Shown one piece after another: positions 17,165 to 23,827 of a stretch of DNA of 36,473 nucleotides (position 1 is the stretch's first letter; each line of letters opens with the position of its first letter). The notes beneath the pieces were generated by a model. That model did no database searches. It was not told the DNA's origin and saw nothing but the letters and a program-made list of their open reading frames with translations. A program made the position numbers and the translations under genes. The stretch comes from Gammaproteobacteria bacterium (GTDB taxonomy: Bacteria; Pseudomonadota; Gammaproteobacteria; Enterobacterales; Alteromonadaceae), in the NCBI GenBank assembly GCA_013373245.1, contig JABXID010000093.1, forward strand, positions 1-36,473. The letters are read 5' to 3'.

Positions 17165-18004
17165 ATGCAAAAAACACTAACCGACTCTGCACCTTTTGGC
17201 CGCATTTTAAAATTTTGGCGAGCGGTGAGAAAGTTGAGTCAAGAAGAGTTAGCGTTTCGAATTGACTCTGCAGCTAGGCATATTAGTCGATTAGAAAAAG
17301 GGCAAGCTCAACCGTCCAAAGAAATGATTCACAATATAGCTAACGCTCTTGAACTAAGTAATAGAGATACGATTAATTTATTATTTTCGGCAGGGTATGT
17401 ATCTAAAATCCAAGGCAATGACATTCACTCTGAAGACAATATAGAGCGAAAGCAAGAAATTGTTCGTCATCTCAAAGCGCTAGAGCCACTTCCGGCTGTT
17501 TTAACCGATATCACAGGAAATATCCTAGCTGTTAATCGCGCTTGGTTAGGCTTGCAAAAAATACTACTGCCAGAAAAACCTCTAGAAGACATTTCCAATT
17601 TATTCGAGTGTTTATTTGAGTTTGCCGACAAGCAAGTAACACCTCAACACTGGCAAACAACGCTATGTGTCGTGTTATTATCCATTCAGCAAAACGTGCT
17701 CTATCATGACGATGAAAATATTCAAAGTTTATTAAATTCATTACTGAGCTCTTCATCTGTCCCCAAGGACTGGCAAGAAATTGCAGCGTCGCAACCGCCA
17801 GCCAGTCGATTTGCTATCGAAGTTTTAATAGATAACCAAGTAGAATCATTTTCAATTTTTACTCAAACTATAAACGTCTTGGGGCCCCTTGCCTTCTCTG
17901 CATCACCCGATATGGTAAGCATTGTATTTCATCCAGACAATGAACGACTTGATTTATCGCCATTAATTATTGACGACTATAAACACCCTCTGTTGTTTTA
18001 TTAG
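17165..18004 (+). CDS. XRE-family regulator with MmyB-like ligand-binding domain
   Basis: A 279-residue regulator. The N-terminal HTH_31/XRE motif (about 12-66) reads LKFWRAVRKLSQEELAFRI and ARHISRLEKGQAQPS. The remainder (about 105-275) has the PAS-like MmyB ligand-binding fold, seen in PAVLTDITGNILAVNRAWLGL, a domain shown in a related protein to bind fatty-acid-like ligands. It diverges from the TonB receptor and is followed 88 bp on by the hydratase and acyl-CoA ligase genes, so it probably controls both directions in response to an acyl ligand. The effector is inferred. No strong Shine-Dalgarno; the gene start is set by the HTH spacing. Confidence 0.87.
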   Translation: MQKTLTDSAPFGRILKFWRAVRKLSQEELAFRIDSAARHISRLEKGQAQPSKEMIHNIANALELSNRDTINLLFSAGYVSKIQGNDIHSEDNIERKQEIVRHLKALEPLPAVLTDITGNILAVNRAWLGLQKILLPEKPLEDISNLFECLFEFADKQVTPQHWQTTLCVVLLSIQQNVLYHDDENIQSLLNSLLSSSSVPKDWQEIAASQPPASRFAIEVLIDNQVESFSIFTQTINVLGPLAFSASPDMVSIVFHPDNERLDLSPLIIDDYKHPLLFY

Positions 18005-18092
18005 ACTGTTTGACCGGACTTTCTGAGTCATGGTTGAGTAAAAATTAATTCCTTAGAGTCAACGCTTACAATAATTTAATATTGAGGTGTAT

Positions 18093-18872
18093 ATGTCATT
18101 AGTGACTTACTCTTGTGAAAATCATGTCGCTACTATCGCGATAAACCGTCCTGATGCTATGAACGCATTTAATCCTGAATTATATGTAGCATTTAACGAG
18201 GCCACAGCTCAATTTAAGCAAGATGATGATGCTTGGGTTGCTGTGATCACTTCCACTTCTGAAAAGTCATTTTCTGTAGGTGTTGATATTAAAGCACTAA
18301 ACGAAGTTATGGCGACAAACCCTGACATGGCCACATTAGAGCATATGTTTAGCATTGACTTAGAAGGCGAATACTTTTGTGACAAACCGATACTTGTTGC
18401 TATAAGAGGATACTGCGTAGGTGAAGGCTTAAGTTTAGCCTTAGGTGCTGATATTCGAGTGGCGGGCAAGAGTGCGTCATTTTGTTTACCAGAAGCAAAA
18501 ATAGGCGTACCTACCGTAAATGCAGCAATACACGCCACCCGATTAATGGGTAAAGCCAACGCCATGGAACTACTGTTAACTGGCGAACAAAAAGACGCTT
18601 CTTGGGCAGAAAAGAAAGGCTTAGTGAATATTGTTGTGGATGACAAAGATGTCGAAAAGGTAACTTTGGAGTGGGCGCATAAAATTGCTGCTTTAAGTCC
18701 ATTGGCAAACCGTGCTACTAAACGAATCATCGGAAAAACTGACGCTATGTCCTTTGAGGAACTATCTGCTTTAGGCGCAACATTGCGTAAGTCTGTATTA
18801 GCGTCAAATGACGCAAAAGAAGGTAGACAAGCATTTATTGAAAAGCGTCAACCTAATTTCACGGCCAGTTAA
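18093..18872 (+). CDS. Enoyl-CoA hydratase/isomerase family protein
   Basis: A 259-residue crotonase-fold protein. The start at ATG 18093 is preferred over the GTG six bases earlier because TTGAGG lies 5 bp upstream of the ATG. The oxyanion-hole signature is RGYCVGEGLSLALGADIRVA, followed by LPEAKIGVPT. Of the two catalytic glutamates of classical enoyl-CoA hydratase, the second (in LPEAK) is kept, while the position of the first aligns with Ser in GLSLA; a Glu occurs three residues earlier in GEG. The enzyme may therefore be an isomerase or act on an unusual substrate. The acyl-CoA ligase gene follows 11 bp later, indicating an operon. Confidence 0.85.
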   Translation: MSLVTYSCENHVATIAINRPDAMNAFNPELYVAFNEATAQFKQDDDAWVAVITSTSEKSFSVGVDIKALNEVMATNPDMATLEHMFSIDLEGEYFCDKPILVAIRGYCVGEGLSLALGADIRVAGKSASFCLPEAKIGVPTVNAAIHATRLMGKANAMELLLTGEQKDASWAEKKGLVNIVVDDKDVEKVTLEWAHKIAALSPLANRATKRIIGKTDAMSFEELSALGATLRKSVLASNDAKEGRQAFIEKRQPNFTAS

Positions 18873-18883
18873 GGAGAGCAACA

Positions 18884-20245
18884 ATGACCCCTTCACTATG
18901 GAATGACATTAGCCAATTAGCCATTGATTCAGAAGAACTGAAACAATTCCAAACTGCTGAATTAAAAAAGATGTTACAGCATCTTTATCAAAACTCACCT
19001 TACTACAAAGAAAAATTTGACGCTGCGGGTGTTAACCCAGACGATTTTACGTCAATGGAAGACTTTGCCCAATACCCGACATTTGACAAATACGAAGAAA
19101 GGGAAAGTCAGGCAAAATCGATTGAACTCGAAGGTCACCCTTTAGGGATGCACCTTAGTTGCGACATAAAAAAAGTCAATAGAATGAGCGCATCGTCTGG
19201 TACTACTGGTACGCCTAGTTTTCAGGGGCACACCTATAACGACCGACAAACTATTTTCAAAAACTTTGCCCGCTTAATGGATGTCACAGGCTGTAAGCCT
19301 GGTGATAAAGTGATGATGGCTGGGGTAATGAGCATGTGGGTAGCGGGAATTCCTACGGTAGATGCTCTATTGGACTTCGGTGCCAATGTTATCCCTATTG
19401 GTGGTTTAGTTGGAACCGCTAAAGTATTGGAAATGATGACATTAACCAAACCCGACGTGCTAGTTTGCACACCATCTTTTGCGCGCGTTTTAATTAAAAA
19501 AGCTAAAGGGGAACTTGCCACGGATCTACCTGCACTTGGTGTTAAGAAAGTATTTGTATATGGCGAGCCAGGTGGCAGCGTACCGGAAATTATTAACGAA
19601 ATTGAAACTGGCTTTGGCGGTGCAACCGTATATGACATGGCTGGCGGCACTGGAGCATTAAATCCTATCTTTGTGTCCTGTGAAGAGCAAGATGGCATGC
19701 ACTTTATTGCCCCAGATCATGCCATCATTGAACTTTACGACAGAGATAATGACAAAGTAATTCCATGGCAAGATGGTGCAGTTGGCGAGTTCATCTATAC
19801 AGGCCTTCACCGAGAATGCGGACCCTTGATACGATTTAAAGATGGTGACCTGGTACAAGTTAATACCAAACCATGTAAATGTGGTTTCCCTGGGATGAGA
19901 ATAAAGTTTATTGGCCGTGTTGACGATATGTTGTTAGTCAAAGGCGTAAATGTATTCCCTACCGCAATAAGAGACTTAGTCATCAGCTCAGGCGATAAAG
20001 TCACTGGCAATATAAAAGTAGTAAAGCCTACAGCATCTCCTGTTGTTGAGCCGCCACTTAAAATAAAGGTTGAATATAAAAACGGCGTATCTGAGTCTGA
20101 GCTTCAACAGCTGAATTCAACCCTGTCAGAGTCTATGCAGCGACAATTAAGGTTTAAACCAGAATTCGAATTCTTCAAAGAAGGTGAATTAACGTTAGAA
20201 TATGGCGCCACTGGTAAAGTTCAACTATTGGAAAAACTTTATTAG
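18884..20245 (+). CDS. Phenylacetate-CoA ligase (PaaK)-family acyl/aryl-CoA ligase
   Basis: A 453-residue AMP-forming ligase that activates a carboxylate to its CoA thioester in the cytoplasm. Motifs are the P-loop SASSGTTGTPS (about 102-112), YDMAGGTGALNP (about 250-261), RFKDGDLV (about 317-324), a CKCGFPG zinc-knuckle-like element, GRVDDMLLVKGVNVFP (about 344-359), and a C-terminal ATGKVQLL with the expected lysine. Length and motif order fit PaaK, but the family covers aryl, heteroaryl and branched acids, so phenylacetate is not implied; no paa genes are nearby. AAGGAGAG precedes the ATG. The upstream hydratase and the MmyB-type regulator suggest it feeds the beta-oxidation set in this window. 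A strong terminator follows. Confidence 0.88.
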   Translation: MTPSLWNDISQLAIDSEELKQFQTAELKKMLQHLYQNSPYYKEKFDAAGVNPDDFTSMEDFAQYPTFDKYEERESQAKSIELEGHPLGMHLSCDIKKVNRMSASSGTTGTPSFQGHTYNDRQTIFKNFARLMDVTGCKPGDKVMMAGVMSMWVAGIPTVDALLDFGANVIPIGGLVGTAKVLEMMTLTKPDVLVCTPSFARVLIKKAKGELATDLPALGVKKVFVYGEPGGSVPEIINEIETGFGGATVYDMAGGTGALNPIFVSCEEQDGMHFIAPDHAIIELYDRDNDKVIPWQDGAVGEFIYTGLHRECGPLIRFKDGDLVQVNTKPCKCGFPGMRIKFIGRVDDMLLVKGVNVFPTAIRDLVISSGDKVTGNIKVVKPTASPVVEPPLKIKVEYKNGVSESELQQLNSTLSESMQRQLRFKPEFEFFKEGELTLEYGATGKVQLLEKLY

Positions 20246-20305
20246 GCAACACCTGAAATAAGTTTACTAGCCAGTAAGATAAAACGTTTACAAAAACAAT
20301 CAAAC

Positions 20306-20329
20306 AAAGGCAGCTAACCGCTGCCTTTT
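20306..20329 (+). terminator. Intrinsic terminator after the acyl-CoA ligase gene
   Basis: AAAGGCAGC and GCTGCCTTT form 9-bp arms around a TAACC loop, followed by a further T. It closes the plus-strand regulator-hydratase-ligase run. The rest of 20330-20469 shows nothing recognisable. Confidence 0.85.
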
Positions 20330-20469
20330 CATACCTATCTTTCACTTCGCTCCACCATCATAAACAACATTGCGGTGGCTACTAGGTTATGGCACAAAAA
20401 GCTCGCCAATTTTTAAGTGTTCTGTTCAAGTAGTTTGGGACGCCTCATTAAGTGAGTAAATTAACTCAC

Positions 20470-20743
20470 AATTCAAATCTATTTTACCCACTAAAAAAAA
20501 ACGTAAATTCTTCCCCTAATAGGAACTTAGGTTGCACTTTATTTTACATGAGAAGTGTTAAGTTATTTTTTTAATTGGTCCACCACAATAAAAATTTAGC
20601 GTCCAATGCATTATAAGAAAATTCAACTCGGGGTTAACTATGAATAAAAACATATTACACCAGTCTCTTATATCGACAGATATTTGCGCTGGTCTTGCTG
20701 CTCAAGCAGCTGTTGCTGAAGAAGCCTGTCAGAAAAAACAGTT
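20470..20743 (+). repeat. Upstream copy of a duplicated TBDR promoter and signal-peptide segment
   Basis: This stretch aligns almost end to end with 23558-23827. Shared blocks include AATAGGAACTTAGGTTGCAC, TGGTCCACCACAATAAAAAT, TTTAGCGTCCAAT, and GGGGTTAACTATGAATAAAA at the start codon. Homology ends after the codons for QKKQ. The non-coding part is as well conserved as the coding part, so promoter and leader were copied together. TTGCAC is a possible -35; a good -10 is not evident. Confidence 0.88.
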
Positions 20744-20798
20744 AGGTGCTTCTTGGATTTTCCCCGAAGTGAATCTAAAAAAAGGAGTAATAATATGA
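20640..20798 (+). pseudogene. Decayed TBDR leader ORF overlapping the amidohydrolase start
   Basis: This 52-codon frame encodes MNKNILHQSLISTDICAGLA and QAAVAEEACQKKQ, a copy of the signal peptide of the TonB receptor at 23724 (ISTAILAGLA there). An Asp in the hydrophobic core probably spoils it as a signal peptide. After the homology it adds about 17 unrelated residues and ends in TGA at 20796-20798, overlapping the ATG of the amidohydrolase in an ATGA junction. It is a truncated receptor gene whose promoter and ribosome site now stand in front of the amidohydrolase, possibly serving as a coupled leader peptide. Known: such overlaps couple translation. Inferred: that it is expressed. Confidence 0.75.
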
Positions 20799-22387
20799 GC
20801 AAATTATTTATGCGCAAAGCACAGACAATGCTAATAGCGTTAGCATTGAGCGGAACGGTTACAGTCCACGCGAAAGACTATGACGTTGTGCTGAAAGGGG
20901 GCCGAGTCATGGACCCGGAAACCTCGCTCGATGCAGTCATGAATGTGGGCATTAAAAACGGTAAAATCGCAGCGGTGACCACAGACAAACTCTCAGGAAA
21001 AGAAATCATTAATGTGAAAGGGCTCGTGGTTTCGCCAGGCTTTATCGACACTCACCAACACAGCTTCGAGCTCCCTGATGGTCGACTGGCGGCACAGGAC
21101 GGTACTACTACCCATATGGAGTTGGAGTTCGGTCGCAGTCCAGTGGCCCAAGCTTACGATATTATTGAAAAGCGAGGCGGTCACCCAATCAACTACGGCT
21201 TTTCCTCTAGCTGGCCCATGAACCGTGCCACGGTCATGAAGGGCTTTAAAGGGGAGGCGACCTTCAGCGGCCTGACGCAGGCTTTTGCAGGTTGGGGGGC
21301 AGAAGTCTCTAATCCCGAACAGGAAAAGCAGATCTTAGCGTTGATTCAGAAAGATCTAGACGATGGCGCCATCGCCGTAGGCTTTCCACCAGCCTATGGC
21401 AGCGGTGCTGGCATGAAGGAGGCTATTAAGCTTTGGAAAAAAGCTGCTGCCAACAACGTACCGGTTTCTGTTCATGTGCGCTATCAGTCCATGCTTGATC
21501 CAAACAGCTCGGTTGAAGCTATGAACGAGATGCTAGGCTTAGCGGCTTCATCGGGCGCCCATGCGCTTCTCTGCCATATCCAACTGGTCGGTCTTAGTGA
21601 CCCTTACATGATGCTAGACGTTATTGAAGCCGGTCGAAAATCAGGGCTCAAACTTACTACTGAGGTCTACCCATTCGGCCATACCGCTCCGCCTATATCC
21701 GCCGATTACTTGAAATGGGAAAACTCTGATGAGCGAATCGGTTTTAAGTGGAACGAGATCCGTACGGTGAAGAAGCCTCACTACACTTTCAAGGATAAAA
21801 CCGATTTCCAGAAGCACCAGAAGGAACATCCCCTTGATTTCGTGCAGATGGAATACATCGACGAAAGCTCGCCCGAAGGCTTAGCCGCAATGCGCGCCGC
21901 GGTGACCTTCCCTGAAACTATTCCGGCCTCGGACGGAACGCCTATAGGATGGAAGGGTAAGCCTAAGGATGGCGACAAATTGGGCCTTGGCTCTGGAGTG
22001 GATGTTTGGCCATTACCAAAAGATGCCGGCGGGCAACCGCGTACCACCAGCACTCACGCGGTCATCCTAGAAAAATGGGTGCGAGAGCAAGGTGCGCTAA
22101 CACTGATGCAAGCTATCCGAAACTCCACCTATGTTCCCGCCAAAGCGTTGGAACAGCACATTCCTCAGTTCACTACTAAGGGACGCTTGCAGGTCGGTAT
22201 GGATGCGGATATTACCGTGTTCAACCCAAAGACGGTTAAGGCGAACGCCAATTGGGACGATGTGACAGCGCTTAATGATGGCTTTTATCACACCCTAGTT
22301 AATGGTGTTTTCGTCTTGAAAAACGGCAAGATAATCACTGATGCCTTACCGGGACAGCAGATCCGTCGTTCACCAAATAGTCACTAA
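20795..22387 (+). CDS. Secreted D-aminoacylase-type amidohydrolase
   Basis: A 530-residue metal-dependent amidohydrolase of the N-acyl-D-amino-acid deacylase/dihydroorotase group, exported by a signal peptide (about 1-26, cleaved after VTVHA). Metal-site residues are His87 and His89 in GFIDTHQHS, His227 in VSVHVRY, His261 in LLCHIQL and Asp380 in ASDGTPIG. The cysteine ligand of classical D-aminoacylase (GNCGF) is not there; the corresponding stretch reads THMELEFG, so a Glu may take its place. AAGGAG seven bases before ATG 20795 makes this start better than the in-frame TTG at 20753. Base composition is clearly richer in G+C than the flanking genes, suggesting acquisition. It may release D-amino acids or other amide products in the periplasm. 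Confidence 0.82.
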   Translation: MSKLFMRKAQTMLIALALSGTVTVHAKDYDVVLKGGRVMDPETSLDAVMNVGIKNGKIAAVTTDKLSGKEIINVKGLVVSPGFIDTHQHSFELPDGRLAAQDGTTTHMELEFGRSPVAQAYDIIEKRGGHPINYGFSSSWPMNRATVMKGFKGEATFSGLTQAFAGWGAEVSNPEQEKQILALIQKDLDDGAIAVGFPPAYGSGAGMKEAIKLWKKAAANNVPVSVHVRYQSMLDPNSSVEAMNEMLGLAASSGAHALLCHIQLVGLSDPYMMLDVIEAGRKSGLKLTTEVYPFGHTAPPISADYLKWENSDERIGFKWNEIRTVKKPHYTFKDKTDFQKHQKEHPLDFVQMEYIDESSPEGLAAMRAAVTFPETIPASDGTPIGWKGKPKDGDKLGLGSGVDVWPLPKDAGGQPRTTSTHAVILEKWVREQGALTLMQAIRNSTYVPAKALEQHIPQFTTKGRLQVGMDADITVFNPKTVKANANWDDVTALNDGFYHTLVNGVFVLKNGKIITDALPGQQIRRSPNSH

Positions 22388-22394
22388 GGTAAAC

Positions 22395-22428
22395 AACCGA
22401 GCTTGAGCATTCTGCCATGCTCGGTTTT
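22395..22428 (+). terminator. Intrinsic terminator after the amidohydrolase gene
   Basis: AACCGAGC (22395-22402) pairs with GCTCGGTT (22419-22426) and is followed by two more T; an inner GAGCAT/ATGCTC stem offers an alternative fold. It lies 8 bp after the stop codon. Confidence 0.7.
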
Positions 22429-22545
22429 GTCTTTGTCGACGATGGAACACGGAAGTCACACTAAAAACACAACGCGAACCTTAATGCAGACTAACTTCAC
22501 ATCAGCATTGGCTTTAGGTTAGTTGTTGCGTGTTTGGATAATTCT

Positions 22546-22668
22546 TTAAACAAGTTTCCCTATAAAGGTTTTTAGAGAAGTCTCCAGATAGTCGCGATCC
22601 ACATAACCAGACTCTAGTAGAATCGTTTGTGCCTTCAACCCAACTAGGTTGCGTAGAACTATGGATTG
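22546..22668 (-). pseudogene. Possible C-terminal or decayed gene remnant
   Basis: In the otherwise empty 22429-22780 gap, a 40-codon minus-strand frame reads NLVGLKAQTILLESGYVDRD and YLETSLKTFIGKLV before a TAA. The VDRDYL segment looks protein-like and I have an impression of a family with YVDRDF motifs, but I cannot name it. No start codon lies in frame, so if real it is a remnant. The rest of the gap shows nothing recognisable. Confidence 0.25.
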
Positions 22669-22780
22669 TAAGCTATGTTGCATTGTATTATGCTAATTCA
22701 GCTTCTAGTGATGCTATGCTTAACTATTTAAGCTTGCGATATAATCGGCAAAAGTTTACCAAGGTACCTAGCTTGTTTTC

Positions 22781-23458
22781 ATGTTAACTACTCCCCACTT
22801 ACATAACTGGCGCACTGAGCTTTCTGAAGAATGTCAGCAAGCATTGGCAGACTGTTTAACCTATAAAACACTGCGCAAAGGTGACTTTCTTCACTCAATT
22901 GGTGAAGAAGCTTTAGTTTGCTACCAGGTTGAACAAGGCAAAGTAAAAATAGGAAATCATAATAAAGATGGGCGTGAAATCATCCACGGTATGATGCATC
23001 AAGGTGATTGCTTTGGTGAATTAACTATGGTTCTAGGTAATCGGCGCAATACTTATGCGTTGGCTCATACTGATGCTGAAGTTAACTTACTTCATCAAAA
23101 ACACTATATTGATCTGTCTTATCGGTACCCTGAACTGAGCTTAGCCTTGAATAAGTTTTTCTCGGCTAGATTGCAATATTTATCTAATAATTATGAAGCT
23201 GCATTATTAGAGACATTATATGAACGTCTTGGTAATACTATTTTGCGTCAAGTTATCAGCGGAGGATTAACAGACGAAAATGGTAAATTGTACTTACCAG
23301 ATATTTCTCAAGAGATGTTAGGTCAAATGGTCGGTGCTACACGTCAAGGCATTGGCCGAGAATTGAAAAAAATGGAGAAAATCGGCTTAGTTCATATCCA
23401 TTATGGAAAGATTTATATTAATGATATTGAATATTTTACTAAGTTATTTGGTCTTTGA
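22781..23458 (+). CDS. Crp/Fnr-family transcriptional regulator
   Basis: A 225-residue regulator. The N-terminal cyclic-nucleotide-binding-like beta-barrel (about 20-125) includes VEQGKVKIGNHNKDGREIIH and GDCFGELTMVLGNRRNTYA. It lacks the Cys cluster of Fnr and the full RTA phosphate motif of Crp (RNTYA here), so cAMP binding is uncertain. After a dimer helix (about 125-160), the HTH_Crp motif reads ISQEMLGQMVGATRQGIGRE and LKKMEKIGLV. It lies 265 bp upstream of and in line with the TonB receptor at 23724 and follows the amidohydrolase, so it may control either or both through the duplicated promoter. No clear Shine-Dalgarno is seen before the ATG. Confidence 0.88.
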   Translation: MLTTPHLHNWRTELSEECQQALADCLTYKTLRKGDFLHSIGEEALVCYQVEQGKVKIGNHNKDGREIIHGMMHQGDCFGELTMVLGNRRNTYALAHTDAEVNLLHQKHYIDLSYRYPELSLALNKFFSARLQYLSNNYEAALLETLYERLGNTILRQVISGGLTDENGKLYLPDISQEMLGQMVGATRQGIGRELKKMEKIGLVHIHYGKIYINDIEYFTKLFGL

Positions 23459-23557
23459 GTTAACCGTGACAGCTTAGTGCCTACCCCTCTATAAAACACT
23501 GAGTTTTATTGCGTTTCTATCGATTTTGTTTCTTGCTAAGTGCATGTGTTCTTACTT

Positions 23558-23827
23558 AATTCAAATAGATTTTATCCACTAAAAAGAATGAAATTTCTCC
23601 CCCAATAGGAACTTAGGTTGCACTTTATTTCACCAGAGGAGTGTTAAGTTATTTTTTATTGGTCCACCACAATAAAAATTTAGCGTCCAATTAATTATAA
23701 GAAATTTCACCCCGGGGTTAACTATGAATAAAAAAATATTACAACAGTCTCTGATATCGACCGCTATTTTGGCTGGTCTTGCAGCTCAATCTGCAGTTGC
23801 TGAAGAAACCAGTCAGAAAAAACAGTT
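23558..23827 (+). repeat. Downstream copy of the duplicated TBDR promoter and signal-peptide segment
   Basis: This is the intact counterpart of 20470-20743 and leads into the complete receptor gene. Conserved non-coding blocks mark likely regulatory sites, notably TTGCAC at 23618-23623 (possible -35) and a TTGGTCC ... GTCCAAT arrangement around 23659-23691. The two copies flank the amidohydrolase and the Crp-type gene as direct repeats about 3.1 kb apart. Confidence 0.88.

Noticed and set aside
18209-18730. 173-residue minus-strand frame opposite the hydratase gene
   Set aside because: It is antisense to a clear crotonase gene and has no domain; it is a codon-usage shadow, like the other long antisense frames at 1130-1624, 3773-4177 and 19234-19698.
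20753-20794. TTG start giving a 544-residue amidohydrolase
   Set aside because: The extension is the out-of-frame tail of the decayed receptor leader, has no ribosome site, and would place the signal peptide internally. ATG 20795 has AAGGAG at 7 bp.
23491-23509. ATAAAAC/GTTTTAT hairpin after the Crp-type gene as a terminator
   Set aside because: The stem is almost only A-T and no T-run follows; too weak to call.
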